64,000 nucleotides of DNA from Pseudomonas sp. M47T1. GTDB lineage: Bacteria > Pseudomonadota > Gammaproteobacteria > Pseudomonadales > Pseudomonadaceae. The position numbers and the translations under genes are program-made. Location of the stretch: positions 1 to 64,000 of the forward strand of contig NZ_AJWX01000002.1 in the NCBI RefSeq assembly GCF_000263855.1. Reading direction: 5' to 3'. Below the pieces are notes generated by a model. The model was not told the origin of the DNA. It worked only from the letters and a program-made list of their open reading frames with translations, and ran no database searches. Of the stretch, positions 1 through 9,420 are shown in pieces. Position 1 is the stretch's first letter, and every line of letters begins with the position of its first letter.

Positions 1-32
1 TTACGCGGCTTTTTGTTGGGCGGGCAGGGCGA

Positions 33-308
33 TTATTCGCCTTCGTCGAACTTGTTGTTGATCAGCTCCACGATTGCTGCCATGGCTTCGTCCTGTTGCT
101 GGCCTTCGGTCATCAGGTGCACCAGGGTACCCTTGCCGGCGGCCAGCATCATCACGGCCATGATGCTCTTGCCGTCGATAAGGCTCTCAGGGTTGCGGCC
201 GATGCGCACCTGGCAATCGGGGAACCTACCGGCGACGCCGACGAACTTGGCCGCGGCGCGGGCATGCAGGCCAAGTTTGTTGATAATTTCGATTTCACGA
301 GCAGGCAT
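33..308 (-). CDS. ptsO: HPr-like phosphocarrier protein of the nitrogen PTS (NPr)
   Basis: This 91-residue protein is an HPr-family phosphocarrier. It passes phosphate from EI-Ntr (PtsP) to PtsN in the cytoplasmic regulatory PTS. The phosphorylated histidine is His15 in the N-terminal motif LGLHARAA, and Ser48 in DGKSIM corresponds to the regulatory serine region of HPr. I chose the ATG at 308 because the family starts just before this motif; the open frame runs further upstream but would add a non-conserved extension. It is the last gene of the rpoN-hpf-ptsN-rapZ-ptsO series here and begins 16 bases after the rapZ stop. The length is normal for the family. Confidence 0.95.
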   Translation of the reverse strand: MPAREIEIINKLGLHARAAAKFVGVAGRFPDCQVRIGRNPESLIDGKSIMAVMMLAAGKGTLVHLMTEGQQQDEAMAAIVELINNKFDEGE

Positions 309-324
309 CGCGGTGGGGATCCTT

Positions 325-1182
325 TCAACTGAGGTCGCGGTGGCGAACCTGGACATTCTTGAGCGCCTGTTGCAGCGCCTGGCCCAGCCGCTCGGTCAGG
401 TAGACCGAACGATGGTGCCCGCCGGTGCAGCCGATGGCAATGGTGACGTAGGCGCGATTGCTGGCAGCGAAGCGCGGCAACCACTTGAGCAGGTAGCTGG
501 CGACGTCCTGGTACATATCTTCGACGTCCGGCTGGGCAGCCAGGTAGTCGATGACCGGTTGTTCGAGCCCGGAATGGTCGCGAAGTTCAGGCTTCCAGTA
601 CGGGTTGGGCAGGCAGCGCACATCGAACACCAGGTCGGCGTCCACCGGCATGCCGCGCTTGAAACCGAAAGATTCGATCAAGAAGGCCGTGCCCGGCTCG
701 GGCTGGTTCAGCAGGCGCAGCTTGAGGGTGTCGCGCAGTTGGTAGAGATTCAGGTGAGTGGTGTTGACCTTGAGGTCCGACAGGTCCGCAATCGGGCTGA
801 GCAGATCGCTTTCAACACGAATGGCCTCGGCCAGCGAGCGGTTGGCACTGCTCAGCGGGTGGCGCCGGCGGGTCTCGGAGAAACGCTTGAGCAGCGTTTC
901 CTCATCCGCGTCCAGGTACAGCACATCGCATTGAATATGCTTGTCTCGCAGTTCCTGCAACAGTTGCGGAAAGCGTGACAGGTGGCTGGGGAGGTTGCGG
1001 GCATCGATGGACACGGCCACCAGCGGCTGGGCCAGTTCGGTGTGGATCAGCGCGCGTTCCGCCAGCTCGGGCAGCAGGCCGGCTGGCAGATTGTCGATGC
1101 AATAGAAGCCGTTGTCTTCCAGCACATCCAGCGCAGTGCTTTTACCCGAGCCGGAACGGCCGCTGACGATGATCAGGCGCAT
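325..1182 (-). CDS. rapZ: RNase adapter / nucleotide-binding protein RapZ
   Basis: The protein has 285 residues, the normal family length. A P-loop (GRSGSGKS, residues 8-15) lies at the N-terminus, and the conserved C-terminal GCTGGHHRS segment starts near residue 251. In enterobacteria RapZ senses glucosamine-6-phosphate and delivers the sRNA GlmZ to RNase E. Pseudomonads are not known to use the GlmY/GlmZ pair, so the RNA partner here is uncertain. The start is the ATG at 1182. A TTG at 1188 is also in frame, but that reading would overlap the ptsN end and add two residues. The ptsN stop lies just upstream, so the genes are probably translationally coupled. Confidence 0.95.
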   Translation of the reverse strand: MRLIIVSGRSGSGKSTALDVLEDNGFYCIDNLPAGLLPELAERALIHTELAQPLVAVSIDARNLPSHLSRFPQLLQELRDKHIQCDVLYLDADEETLLKRFSETRRRHPLSSANRSLAEAIRVESDLLSPIADLSDLKVNTTHLNLYQLRDTLKLRLLNQPEPGTAFLIESFGFKRGMPVDADLVFDVRCLPNPYWKPELRDHSGLEQPVIDYLAAQPDVEDMYQDVASYLLKWLPRFAASNRAYVTIAIGCTGGHHRSVYLTERLGQALQQALKNVQVRHRDLS

Positions 1183-1184
1183 GG

Positions 1185-1649
1185 TCAATGACCTTTCTGT
1201 TCGTCCAGAACCACTTGAAAGAGGGCTTCGCTGCTGGGGGCCGCGCGCAGGCGTTCGCGCACGTCGGCGCGGTCGAGCATGCCAGCGATCTGGCTCAGCA
1301 GGGCCAGGTGTTCGTTGGTGGCTTCCTGGGGTACCAGTAGCACGAAGACAAGGTCCACCGGCGCACCATCAATGGCGTCGTAGTCGATCTTGTTCTCCAG
1401 GTGCAGCAGGGCGCTGATCGGCGTGTTGCAGCCGGCCAGGCGGCAGTGGGGAATGGCAATGCCATTGCCAAAGCCGGTCGAGCCCAGTTTTTCGCGCGCA
1501 ATCAGGCTGTCGAACACCACCTGCATCTCAAGGCCCGGGACTTCCCGGGCGATCAGGTTGGCGATGTGTTCGAGTACTTTCTTCTTGCTGCCGCCCGGCG
1601 CGTTCACGAGGGAACGGCCGGGGGTCAGGATGTGTTCAAGTCGGATCAT
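1185..1649 (-). CDS. ptsN: PTS IIA-like nitrogen regulatory protein PtsN (EIIA-Ntr)
   Basis: The protein has 154 residues and the fold signature of EIIA of the mannitol/fructose class. The phospho-acceptor is His68 in the motif AIPHCR. It is the end point of the PtsP-PtsO-PtsN phosphorelay. Family members act by protein-protein contact, for example with potassium transport, sensor kinases or pyruvate dehydrogenase, rather than by sugar uptake; there is no membrane segment. It follows hpf by 12 bases and its stop sits just before the rapZ start, so it is inside one operon. Its place next to rpoN is the classic arrangement that gave the nitrogen PTS its name. Confidence 0.96.
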   Translation of the reverse strand: MIRLEHILTPGRSLVNAPGGSKKKVLEHIANLIAREVPGLEMQVVFDSLIAREKLGSTGFGNGIAIPHCRLAGCNTPISALLHLENKIDYDAIDGAPVDLVFVLLVPQEATNEHLALLSQIAGMLDRADVRERLRAAPSSEALFQVVLDEQKGH

Positions 1650-1661
1650 GGGTGGGGAGTG

Positions 1662-1970
1662 TCAGCGGGCAGTCGCGCCTTGCAGCAGACTCTGCTGTTT
1701 TTCCTTATGCTTTTTGAGTTGGCGGTCAAGCTTGTCGGTCAGCAGGTCGATGGCCGCGTACATGTCGTCATGTTCCGCGTTTGCCACCACCTCGCCGCCA
1801 GGTACGCGCAGGGTGGCCTCGATTTTCTGTTTCAGCTTCTCGACCTCCATGATGACCTGCACGTTGGTGATCTTGTCGAAATGGCGCTCCAATCGGTCGA
1901 GTTTCTCACCGATGTAAGTGCGCATGGCGTCGGTCACAACCAGTTGATGTCCACTGATGTTGACTTGCAT
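1662..1970 (-). CDS. hpf: Ribosome hibernation promoting factor (short HPF)
   Basis: This 102-residue protein belongs to the HPF/YfiA family. It binds the 30S A/P-site region in stationary phase and promotes inactive 100S ribosomes. It begins MQVNISGHQL and carries the basic segment around YIGEKLDRLERHFD. It lacks the C-terminal dimerisation domain of long HPF, so it is the short gamma-proteobacterial form, which works with RMF. It lies 111 bases downstream of rpoN with a perfect hairpin in the gap, and 12 bases upstream of ptsN. Confidence 0.95.
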   Translation of the reverse strand: MQVNISGHQLVVTDAMRTYIGEKLDRLERHFDKITNVQVIMEVEKLKQKIEATLRVPGGEVVANAEHDDMYAAIDLLTDKLDRQLKKHKEKQQSLLQGATAR

Positions 1971-2054
1971 ACCGCTTTCTCCTTATTGCCAGTGCATAAA
2001 GAGACAGGTTGGATAACCTGCCACTGGAACGCTGTGGCACATCCGGTACGCCGC

Positions 2055-2078
2055 CTGGCAGCGCTTTCGCGCTGCCAG
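2055..2078 (-). other. Perfect hairpin between rpoN and hpf
   Basis: A 10-base arm CTGGCAGCGC (2055-2064) and its exact complement (2069-2078) flank a TTTC loop, four bases past the rpoN stop in the direction of transcription. No T-run follows on the minus strand, so this is not a standard intrinsic terminator. It may protect the rpoN mRNA 3' end or separate rpoN expression from that of hpf. The function is inferred. Confidence 0.5.
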
Positions 2079-2081
2079 TGA

Positions 2082-3578
2082 TCACATCAGCCGCTTGCGT
2101 TCGCTCGACGGCGCGATCCCTAGGGATTCACGGTATTTGGCGACAGTGCGGCGGGCGACCTGGATGCCTTGTGCCTCCAGTAAACCAGCGATCTTGCTGT
2201 CACTCAATGGCTTTTTCTGATTTTCGGCCGCAACCAGTTTCTTGATGATCGCGCGAATCGCCGTGGACGAGCATTCACCGCCCTCGGAGGTGCTGACGTG
2301 GCTGGAAAAAAAGTATTTCAGCTCGTAGATGCCGCGCGGCGTGTGCATGTATTTCTGCGTGGTCACCCGCGAAATGGTCGATTCATGCATGCCCACCGCT
2401 TCGGCGATGTCGTGCAGCACCAGCGGTTTCATGGCTTCGTCGCCATAGTCGAGGAAACCACGCTGGTGCTCGACGATCTGGCTGGCCACCTTCATCAAGG
2501 TTTCGTTGCGGCTTTGCAGGCTCTTGATGAACCAGCGCGCTTCCTGCAACTGGTTGCGCATGAAGGTGTTGTCGGCGCTGGTGTCGGCGCGGCGCACGAA
2601 GCCGGCGTATTGCGGATTGACCCGCAGGCGTGGCACGGCCTCCTGGTTCAGCTCAACCAGCCATCGCTCGCTGTCCTTGCGCACGATCACGTCGGGCACC
2701 ACGTATTCGGCCTCGGTGGACTCGATCTGCGAGCCAGGGCGCGGGTTGAGGCTCTGCACCAGTTCGATGACCTGGCGCAGCTCGTCTTCCTTGAGCTTCA
2801 TGCGGCGCATCAGCTGGCTGTAGTCGCGGCTGCCCAGCAGGTCGATGTAGTCGGCCACCAGGCGCAGGGCTTCGTTGAGCCACGGGGTCTTGGCGGGCAT
2901 CTGGCGCAATTGCAGCAGCAGGCATTCGCTGAGGTTGCGGGCACCGATGCCGGCGGGCTCGAACTGCTGGATGCGGTGCAGCACGGCTTCGATTTCGTCG
3001 AGCTCGATGTCCAGTTCCGGGTCGAACGAGTCGCAGATCTCCTGCAGGGTCTCGTCCAGGTAGCCCTGGTTGTTGATGCAGTCGATCAGGGTGACCGCGA
3101 TGAGGCGATCGGTGTCGGACATGGGCGCCAGGTTGAGTTGCCACAGCAAATGGCTTTGCAGGCTTTCGCCGGCCGACGTGCGGGTGGTGAAGTCCCATTC
3201 GTCGTCATCGTTGCTGGGCAGGCTGCTGGCGCTGGTCTGGTAGATGTCTTCCCACGCGGTGTCCACGGGAAGCTCATTGGGAATGCGTTCGCTCCATTCG
3301 CCGTCTTCGAGGTTGTCGACGGTGGGTGCCGAGGTTTCCTGATAGCTCGGTTCCTGGATTTCCACAGTGGCCTTCTGCTCGACGTTGTCGGCCATGGGGT
3401 CACTGTTGTCGAAGTCGTCGCCCTCTTCCTGGCGCTCGAGCATCGGGTTGGATTCCAGGGCTTCCTGGATTTCCTGTTGGAGGTCCAGGGTAGAGAGCTG
3501 GAGGAGGCGGATGGCCTGTTGCAACTGCGGTGTCATCGTCAGTTGCTGGCCCATTCTTAGGACGAGCGATGGTTTCAT
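2082..3578 (-). CDS. rpoN: RNA polymerase sigma-54 factor RpoN
   Basis: The 498-residue protein has all regions of sigma-54. The glutamine-rich region I (residues 1-50, with [17 protein letters not shown]) interacts with AAA+ activators. An acidic low-complexity region II follows (about 50-120), then the core-binding domain. The C-terminal DNA-binding part ends in the RpoN box [10 protein letters not shown] (about 475-484), which reads the -24 promoter element. It directs nitrogen, motility and carbon-uptake genes. The lptB gene upstream on the same strand is separated by about 190 bases, so rpoN may have its own promoter. The sequence looks complete. Confidence 0.97.
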   Translation of the reverse strand: MKPSLVLRMGQQLTMTPQLQQAIRLLQLSTLDLQQEIQEALESNPMLERQEEGDDFDNSDPMADNVEQKATVEIQEPSYQETSAPTVDNLEDGEWSERIPNELPVDTAWEDIYQTSASSLPSNDDDEWDFTTRTSAGESLQSHLLWQLNLAPMSDTDRLIAVTLIDCINNQGYLDETLQEICDSFDPELDIELDEIEAVLHRIQQFEPAGIGARNLSECLLLQLRQMPAKTPWLNEALRLVADYIDLLGSRDYSQLMRRMKLKEDELRQVIELVQSLNPRPGSQIESTEAEYVVPDVIVRKDSERWLVELNQEAVPRLRVNPQYAGFVRRADTSADNTFMRNQLQEARWFIKSLQSRNETLMKVASQIVEHQRGFLDYGDEAMKPLVLHDIAEAVGMHESTISRVTTQKYMHTPRGIYELKYFFSSHVSTSEGGECSSTAIRAIIKKLVAAENQKKPLSDSKIAGLLEAQGIQVARRTVAKYRESLGIAPSSERKRLM

Positions 3579-3770
3579 GGCAGGGGCTTAACACCTTATT
3601 CGCCGGCGCAGAGCGCCATCCACTACAGGGCGCCGAGGCTCTCGGCTTTTGTCGTAAGCAAATTATATGCCTGAAACTGAAGTGTTTGCCTAGAGCGATG
3701 CCGCAATAAAACCCCGAATGGGGCTAAAAAAGTTGCGGCAGGCTCGGCAATCAGCCAAACACCTCGCCGG

Positions 3771-4496
3771 TTACAGGCGGAACTCGTGACCGAGGTAAAC
3801 CTCTTTCACCAGCTGGTTTGCCAGGATGGTTTCAGCGTCGCCCTCGGCGATCAGTTGGCCATCGTTGACGATGTAAGCGGTTTCACAGATATCCAGCGTC
3901 TCGCGAACGTTGTGGTCGGTGATCAGTACGCCGATGCCCTTGTTCTTGAGGTGGTGGATGATCTGCTTGATGTCGCCGACCGAGATCGGGTCGACACCGG
4001 CGAACGGTTCGTCGAGCAGGATGAACTTGGGTGCGGTGGCCAGCGCGCGGGCGATTTCCACCCGGCGACGCTCGCCGCCGGACAGGCTCATGCCCAGGTT
4101 GTCGCGAATGTGAGTGATGTGAAATTCCTGCAGCAGGCTTTCCAGTTCCTTCACGCGACCCGCCTTGTCGAGTTCCTTGCGGGTCTCGAGAATGGCCATG
4201 ATGTTGTCCGATACCGACAGTTTGCGGAAGATCGACGCTTCTTGCGGCAGGTAACCGATACCTGAACGCGCCCGGCCGTGCATCGGCTGGTGGCTGACGT
4301 CCAGGTCGTCGATCAGCACGCGGCCCTGATCGGCCCGCACCAGGCCCACGATCATGTAGAAACAGGTGGTCTTGCCAGCGCCGTTAGGGCCCAGCAGGCC
4401 GACGATCTGCCCACTCTCGATGGATATGCTGACGTCACGCACCACTTGCCGGCCCTTGTAGGCCTTGGCCAGGTGCTGGGCTTTGAGGATAGCCAT
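3771..4496 (-). CDS. lptB: LPS export ABC transporter ATPase LptB
   Basis: The 241-residue ATPase powers the LptB2FG transporter, which extracts LPS from the inner membrane. Visible motifs are Walker [10 protein letters not shown] (residues 36-44), the ABC signature LSGGERRR, Walker [13 protein letters not shown] and the switch histidine in LITDHNVRE. There is no transmembrane segment, as expected for the nucleotide-binding subunit. Its start overlaps the lptA stop by one base, indicating coupled translation with lptA and lptC. LptF and LptG are not in this window. Confidence 0.97.
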   Translation of the reverse strand: MAILKAQHLAKAYKGRQVVRDVSISIESGQIVGLLGPNGAGKTTCFYMIVGLVRADQGRVLIDDLDVSHQPMHGRARSGIGYLPQEASIFRKLSVSDNIMAILETRKELDKAGRVKELESLLQEFHITHIRDNLGMSLSGGERRRVEIARALATAPKFILLDEPFAGVDPISVGDIKQIIHHLKNKGIGVLITDHNVRETLDICETAYIVNDGQLIAEGDAETILANQLVKEVYLGHEFRL

Positions 4497-5038
4497 TACT
4501 TGCCCTGCTGCTGGTCGGTTTTGCTTTTCGGCTGGATGACCATGTCGATCCGTGGACGCGGCGCGGTGATCTTGGTGCCATTGGCACGGCCGGCGTTGAC
4601 GACCTGCTTGACGGTATCGTAGATGATCTTCTCGCCTTCCGACGTGTTGCCGTCGTTCACCACCTTGGCCTGGTCGATCAGGGTGATGTGGTTCAGCGCC
4701 GACTGATACTGGATGGTCTTGCCCCAGCCTTGCACGATGGGCTTGTCGATGGCCGGCTTCTGCTCGTAGTAGGCAAGGTTGCCCACGGAGGTGAAGGTGT
4801 CCACGTCGCCCTGCGCGTTGCGGGTGATGGTCACGGTGTTACCCGTGATCTTCATGGTGCCCTGGGTAATGATCACATTGCCCTTGTAGACAGCCACGCC
4901 CTGCTTGTCGTCCAGTTGTGCGTCGTCGGACTGGATGTGGATAGGCTGGTCGCGATCCGTCGGCAGTGCCCAGGCGCTAACGCTCCCCAGTGCAGAGCCC
5001 AGGGAGAGCAATAAAGGGAGGGTTTTAACGAGCCTCAT
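4496..5038 (-). CDS. lptA: LPS transport periplasmic protein LptA
   Basis: The 180-residue protein has an N-terminal signal peptide ([20 protein letters not shown]) with likely cleavage after the WALP region near residue 25. The rest is the OstA-like beta-jellyroll domain, seen in [26 protein letters not shown]. It polymerises head to tail to form the periplasmic bridge carrying LPS from LptC to LptD. It overlaps lptC by 14 bases and lptB by one base. The lysine/glutamine-rich C-terminal tail is variable in the family. Confidence 0.95.
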   Translation of the reverse strand: MRLVKTLPLLLSLGSALGSVSAWALPTDRDQPIHIQSDDAQLDDKQGVAVYKGNVIITQGTMKITGNTVTITRNAQGDVDTFTSVGNLAYYEQKPAIDKPIVQGWGKTIQYQSALNHITLIDQAKVVNDGNTSEGEKIIYDTVKQVVNAGRANGTKITAPRPRIDMVIQPKSKTDQQQGK

Positions 5039-5597
5039 ACAGTCCTCTTACGTTTGACAGCAAGTTGATCTTGCTGTCTTTCAAATATGCCTTCATGCCC
5101 TTGCCCGTAGAGACGCCACCGGCGCCGTCGATTCTAACGTCTCGGTCTGTCTGCGCATATTGCTGTTGTGGGAATACCGTCATGCGCGTGCTGGTGATCA
5201 GCGTAGGCCGGTCTTTCTGGTCAGTGCGGGCGATGCGAACGTTGTCGATAAGCTCCACCTGGGTGCCGTCGGGGTTCACTTCGCCGTGGTCACTGGTCAC
5301 GTGCCATGGGTACACGGTACCGCGGTACAGGTTCATGTCCGGGTTCACCACCTTGGTGATCTGGCTGGCCTGCATGTGGTCGACCCTGTCGCCGGTCATG
5401 CGGTACTGCACGCCGCCGTCGGGCAGGAACTGCACGGCGTGGGCGTTGATAGCGTAATAGTCGATGGCCGTGTCGTCGATTGCCGCAGCCGGCTTCTCGA
5501 GGAAGGTTTCAGGGTTGATGTTCCAATAGCCGACCGAGACGAAGATCGCCACGATCACGCAGAACATCAAGAGATTGCGCAGTTTTTTGCTCGGCAT
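5025..5597 (-). CDS. lptC: LPS export system protein LptC
   Basis: The 190-residue protein has one N-terminal transmembrane helix (about residues 8-26, LLMFCVIVAIFVSVGYW) and a periplasmic jellyroll domain. It accepts LPS from LptB2FG and passes it to LptA. The start is the ATG at 5597, nine bases from the kdsC stop. The gene order kdsC-lptC-lptA-lptB is conserved in gamma-proteobacteria and links Kdo synthesis to LPS export. Confidence 0.94.
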   Translation of the reverse strand: MPSKKLRNLLMFCVIVAIFVSVGYWNINPETFLEKPAAAIDDTAIDYYAINAHAVQFLPDGGVQYRMTGDRVDHMQASQITKVVNPDMNLYRGTVYPWHVTSDHGEVNPDGTQVELIDNVRIARTDQKDRPTLITSTRMTVFPQQQYAQTDRDVRIDGAGGVSTGKGMKAYLKDSKINLLSNVRGLYEAR

Positions 5598-5605
5598 GGG
5601 AAACT

Positions 5606-6130
5606 CTATAAATAGGCGGCCAGGGCCGCTTCGAGGTTGCCTTGGGCACGCAGGATCAGCTCGCAGAACTCGCGGGCGGCACCCTCGCCGCCACGGGCCT
5701 GGGTGACGCCGTGGGCGTGTTCGCGCACAAACGGCACGGCGTTGGCCACGGCCATACCCAGGCCGACGCGGCGAATAGGGGCCAGGTCCGGGAGGTCATC
5801 GCCCAGGTAGGCTACCTGTTCATAGCTTAGGCCCAGTTGGGCCAGAAGGTCGTCCAGCGCCACCAATTTGTCTTCGCGGCCCTGGTACAGGTGGGCAATG
5901 CCCAGGCTCTTGGCCCTGCGCTCGACGATGGGGTTCTTGCGGCCGGTGATGATTGCAGTGGCCACCCCGGAATTGATCAGCATCTTGATGCCTTGGCCAT
6001 CCAGGGTGCTGAAGGTCTTGATCTCGCTGCCGTCTTCACAGAAGTACAGGCGCCCGTCGGTCAGCACGCCGTCTACGTCGAACACCGCCAGTTTCACGGC
6101 CTTGCCGCGTTGCAGAAGGTCCTGGGTCAT
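5606..6130 (-). CDS. kdsC: 3-deoxy-D-manno-octulosonate-8-phosphate phosphatase KdsC
   Basis: The 174-residue HAD-superfamily phosphatase converts Kdo-8-phosphate to Kdo for LPS inner core synthesis. HAD motif I is FDVDGVLTDG (residues 17-26; nucleophile Asp18 and acid/base Asp20). Motif III/IV is YLGDDLPDL. There is no cap domain, as in the tetrameric KdsC family. The start overlaps the kdsD stop by one base, so kdsD-kdsC-lptC-lptA-lptB reads as one operon. Confidence 0.96.
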   Translation of the reverse strand: MTQDLLQRGKAVKLAVFDVDGVLTDGRLYFCEDGSEIKTFSTLDGQGIKMLINSGVATAIITGRKNPIVERRAKSLGIAHLYQGREDKLVALDDLLAQLGLSYEQVAYLGDDLPDLAPIRRVGLGMAVANAVPFVREHAHGVTQARGGEGAAREFCELILRAQGNLEAALAAYL

Positions 6131-7104
6131 TACATCACTCCCGCACGCAACAGGTCGTGCATGTTCAGGGCGCCCACCGGGCGGTCATCCTTGTCGACCA
6201 CCACCAGCGCACTGATCTTGTGGTCTTCCATGATCTTCAGTGCTTCGGCGGCGAGCATCTCGGCGCGAGCGGTCTTGCCGTGCGGCGTCATCACTTCCTC
6301 GATGTGCGCGCTGTGCACGTCGATGGTACGGTCCAGGGTGCGGCGCAGGTCGCCGTCGGTGAAGATCCCGGCCAGGCGTCCGTCATCTTCCAGTACCACC
6401 GTCATGCCCAGGCCCTTGCGAGTCATTTCCATGAGCGCGTCCTTGAGCAGGGTGCCACGTACCACCTGCGGCAATTCGTCGCCGGCGTGCATCACGTTTT
6501 CTACCTTGAGCAGCAGGCGCCGGCCCAGGGCACCGCCGGGGTGCGAGAAGGCGAAGTCCTCCGCGGTGAAGCCGCGAGCCTCCAACAGGGCAATGGCCAG
6601 GGCGTCGCCCAGTACCAGCGCGGCCGTGGTGGAGGAGGTGGGTGCCAGGTTCAGCGGGCACGCCTCGTGGGCCACGCGGGCGTCCAGGTTGACTTCGGCG
6701 GCCTTGGCCAGCGGCGAGTCGGGGTTGCCGGTCAGGCTGATGAGCTGGATGCCCAAGCGCTTGATCAACGGCAACAGGGTGACGATTTCCGCGGTGGACC
6801 CGGAGTTGGACAGCGCCAGAATGATATCGTCGCGGGTGATCATGCCCATGTCGCCATGGCTGGCCTCGGCCGGGTGCACGAAGAACGCGGTGGTGCCGGT
6901 GCTCGCCAGGGTGGCGGCGATCTTGTTGCCGATGTGCCCGGACTTGCCCATGCCCACCACCACAACGCGGCCCTTGCTGGCCAGGATCATCTCGCAGGCG
7001 CGGACGAAATCAGCATTGATATGGGCCAGCAAACCCTCTACCGCTTCGAGTTCGAGGCGGATTGTGCGGTGTGCCGATTGGATCAGGTCGCTGGATTGGC
7101 TCAT
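6130..7104 (-). CDS. kdsD: Arabinose-5-phosphate isomerase KdsD
   Basis: The 324-residue enzyme interconverts ribulose-5-phosphate and arabinose-5-phosphate, the first committed step to Kdo. An N-terminal SIS domain (about residues 35-180, with the sugar-phosphate loop VVGMGKSGHIG and the ALSNSGSTAE motif) is followed by two CBS domains (about 200-324). I used the ATG at 7104 (MSQSSDLIQS) because homologues start there; an in-frame upstream start would add 25 non-conserved residues. It is first in a probable kds/lpt operon and divergent from mlaF. Confidence 0.95.
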   Translation of the reverse strand: MSQSSDLIQSAHRTIRLELEAVEGLLAHINADFVRACEMILASKGRVVVVGMGKSGHIGNKIAATLASTGTTAFFVHPAEASHGDMGMITRDDIILALSNSGSTAEIVTLLPLIKRLGIQLISLTGNPDSPLAKAAEVNLDARVAHEACPLNLAPTSSTTAALVLGDALAIALLEARGFTAEDFAFSHPGGALGRRLLLKVENVMHAGDELPQVVRGTLLKDALMEMTRKGLGMTVVLEDDGRLAGIFTDGDLRRTLDRTIDVHSAHIEEVMTPHGKTARAEMLAAEALKIMEDHKISALVVVDKDDRPVGALNMHDLLRAGVM

Positions 7105-7151
7105 GTCGGAAACGTATTGCCTGATGAAAAGGCGGCGATTATAGCCGTATT

Positions 7152-7174
7152 GATCGAAACCCTCACGTTCGATC
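7152..7174. promoter_or_regulatory. Inverted repeat upstream of kdsD, possible operator
   Basis: The arms GATCGAA (7152-7158) and TTCGATC (7168-7174) are exact complements with nine bases between them. They lie about 50 bases upstream of the kdsD start in the kdsD/mlaF divergent region. The spacing resembles a dimeric repressor site, but no specific regulator can be named from the sequence. Confidence 0.3.
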
Positions 7175-7219
7175 GTCATCCTTTAAATGTCTTGTTGCTG
7201 AATGACCCGTGCAACAGCC

Positions 7220-7249
7220 TTGGGGCGCGTGTGTCATGGGTGATATAGT
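7220..7249 (+). promoter_or_regulatory. Candidate sigma-70 promoter of the mla operon
   Basis: TTGGGG (7220-7225) and TATAGT (7244-7249) are 18 bases apart, upstream of mlaF and in the correct direction. The -10 hexamer is good and the -35 weak. The predicted leader is about 80 bases, and a purine-rich segment AAGGAG precedes the mlaF ATG. This is a reading by eye. Confidence 0.4.
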
Positions 7250-7335
7250 TCGCCGCCAGTTGGCCCGCCAGAAGCGCGCGTGTCTTCGTGACGGGGGGAA
7301 GCGTCCGAGGACAGGCTGCATCGCAAGGAGTTTAG

Positions 7336-8145
7336 ATGAGTGCCGATAATGACTACGCGGTCGAGCTGAAGGGCGTCTCCTTCAAGCGGGGCTCGCGGAG
7401 TATTTTCAACAATGTCGATATCCGCATTCCACGAGGCAAGGTCACCGGCATCATGGGACCTTCCGGCTGCGGCAAGACCACCCTGCTGCGCCTGATGGGC
7501 GCACAGTTGCGCCCCGGCGCCGGCGAAGTGTGGGTCAATGGGCAGAACCTGCCGACCCTGTCGCGCAGCGATCTGTTCGACGCCCGCAAGCACATGGGCG
7601 TGTTGTTCCAGAGCGGCGCACTGTTCACCGACCTCGACGTGTTCGAGAACGTGGCGTTCCCGCTGCGCGTGCACACCGACCTGCCCGACGAGATGATCCG
7701 CGACATCGTGCTCATGAAGTTGCAGGCCGTTGGCCTGCGCGGTGCGGTGGAACTGATGCCCGACGAGCTGTCCGGCGGCATGAAGCGCCGCGTGGCATTG
7801 GCGCGCGCCATCGCCATGGACCCGCAGATCCTCATGTACGACGAGCCGTTCGTCGGCCAGGACCCTATCGCCATGGGCGTGTTGGTGCGCCTTATTCGCC
7901 TGCTCAACGATGCCCTGGGCATTACCAGCATCGTGGTGTCCCACGACCTCGCCGAAACCGCCAGCATTGCCGACTACATTTACGTGGTGGGCGATGGCCA
8001 GGTGCTGGGGCAGGGCACGCCGCAGGAACTGATGGCGGCCGATAACCCGCGAATCCGTCAATTCATGAAAGGCGACCCCGACGGGCCGGTACCTTTCCAT
8101 TTCCCGGCGCCGGATTACCGCGCCGATCTTCTGGGGACGCGCTGA
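7336..8145 (+). CDS. mlaF: Phospholipid transport ABC ATPase MlaF (Ttg2A)
   Basis: The 269-residue ATPase belongs to the MlaFEDB inner-membrane complex that keeps outer-membrane lipid asymmetry; the Pseudomonas homologue was named Ttg2A from toluene tolerance. Walker A is GPSGCGKTT (residues 41-49), the signature is LSGGMKRR and Walker B is [13 protein letters not shown]. The next gene starts on the last base of this stop codon. AAGGAG lies just upstream of the ATG at 7336. Confidence 0.96.
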   Translation: MSADNDYAVELKGVSFKRGSRSIFNNVDIRIPRGKVTGIMGPSGCGKTTLLRLMGAQLRPGAGEVWVNGQNLPTLSRSDLFDARKHMGVLFQSGALFTDLDVFENVAFPLRVHTDLPDEMIRDIVLMKLQAVGLRGAVELMPDELSGGMKRRVALARAIAMDPQILMYDEPFVGQDPIAMGVLVRLIRLLNDALGITSIVVSHDLAETASIADYIYVVGDGQVLGQGTPQELMAADNPRIRQFMKGDPDGPVPFHFPAPDYRADLLGTR

Positions 8146-8942
8146 TGCGCAAGAAATCACTACTGGAACGCATTCGCCTGTTTGGCCGCGCGGCCATCGA
8201 CATGGTGGCAGTGCTGGGGCGCTCCGGGCTGTTCCTGATGCATGCACTGGTCGGGCGCCGTGGTGTCGGCGGCGGTTTTGCGCTGCTGGTCAAGCAGCTC
8301 TATTCGGTTGGCGTCATGTCGCTGCTGATCATCGTCGTGTCGGGCATGTTCATCGGCATGGTGCTGGCCCTGCAGGGCTTCAGCATCCTCACCAAGTACG
8401 GCTCCGAACAGGCAGTGGGGCAGATGGTTGCCCTGACGCTGCTGCGCGAGCTGGGGCCGGTGGTCACTGCCTTGCTGTTCGCCGGGCGTGCAGGTTCTGC
8501 GCTGACCGCCGAGATCGGCAACATGAAGTCCACCGAGCAGCTGTCGAGCCTGGAAATGATTGGCGTCGACCCGCTCAAGTACATTGCTGCGCCGCGCCTG
8601 TGGGCAGGTTTCATTTCCTTGCCTATTCTGGCCATCATCTTCAGCGTCGTCGGTATCTGGGGCGGCTCCTGGGTGGCCATCGACTGGCTGGGCGTGTATG
8701 ACGGCTCGTTCTGGGCCAACATGCAGAACAGTGTCAACTTCACCGACGATGTCATCAACGGCGTGATCAAGAGCATTGTGTTCGCTTTCGTCGTGACGTG
8801 GATCGCCGTGTTTCAGGGGTACGACTGCGAGCCCACTTCCGAGGGGATCAGCCGTGCCACCACCAAGACCGTGGTGTACGCCTCGCTGGCCATCCTGGGC
8901 CTGGACTTTATTCTGACCGCTTTGATGTTTGGAGATTTCTGA
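8145..8942 (+). CDS. mlaE: Phospholipid ABC transporter permease MlaE (Ttg2B)
   Basis: The 265-residue permease of the MlaE/Trigger family has about five to six hydrophobic segments, for example residues 50-75 and 225-260, and the conserved central region [18 protein letters not shown]. As a dimer it forms the membrane channel of the Mla complex with MlaF on the cytoplasmic side and the MlaD ring on the periplasmic side. Start and stop overlap the neighbouring genes by one base, so translation is coupled. Confidence 0.95.
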   Translation: MRKKSLLERIRLFGRAAIDMVAVLGRSGLFLMHALVGRRGVGGGFALLVKQLYSVGVMSLLIIVVSGMFIGMVLALQGFSILTKYGSEQAVGQMVALTLLRELGPVVTALLFAGRAGSALTAEIGNMKSTEQLSSLEMIGVDPLKYIAAPRLWAGFISLPILAIIFSVVGIWGGSWVAIDWLGVYDGSFWANMQNSVNFTDDVINGVIKSIVFAFVVTWIAVFQGYDCEPTSEGISRATTKTVVYASLAILGLDFILTALMFGDF

Positions 8943-9409
8943 TGCAAAACCGCACCCTGGAAATCGGTGTCGGCATGTTTCTGCTGGCCGGGATTCTGGC
9001 ATTGATTCTGCTGGCCCTTCGCGTCAGTGGTCTGTCGACCAGTTCCGCAACCGACACTTACAAGCTGTACGCCTACTTCGACAACATCGCCGGCCTGACC
9101 GTGCGCGCCAAGGTCACCATGGCTGGCGTCACCGTGGGCAAGGTCACCGCCATCGACCTGGACCGTGACAACTTCACCGGCCGGGTGACCATGCAGATCG
9201 ACAAGAAGGTGAACAACCTGCCAACCGACTCCACGGCTTCTATCCTCACCGCGGGCCTGCTGGGCGAAAAATACGTCGGCCTGAGCGTGGGTGGCGAAGA
9301 CACCCTGCTCAAGGACGGCGGAACCATTCATGACACCCAGTCGTCCCTTGTACTGGAAGATCTGATCGGCAAATTCCTGCTCAATACCGTTAATAAAGAC
9401 GCCAAATGA
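8942..9409 (+). CDS. mlaD: Mla system MCE-domain protein MlaD (Ttg2C)
   Basis: The 155-residue protein has an N-terminal membrane anchor (about residues 7-27, rich in Leu, Ile and Ala) and one MCE domain, including the AYFDNIAGLTVRAKVTMAG region. It forms a hexameric periplasmic ring that binds phospholipid. I placed the start at 8942, where ATG overlaps the mlaE TGA; a longer open frame into mlaE is a shadow. It is followed directly by mlaC. Confidence 0.94.
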   Translation: MQNRTLEIGVGMFLLAGILALILLALRVSGLSTSSATDTYKLYAYFDNIAGLTVRAKVTMAGVTVGKVTAIDLDRDNFTGRVTMQIDKKVNNLPTDSTASILTAGLLGEKYVGLSVGGEDTLLKDGGTIHDTQSSLVLEDLIGKFLLNTVNKDAK

Positions 9410-9420
9410 GGAGTTACTTC

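Noticed and set aside
1..32. TTA at the window start as a possible stop codon of a further minus-strand gene
   Set aside because: Too little sequence. Any frame ending there would overlap ptsO in another frame, so it cannot be supported.
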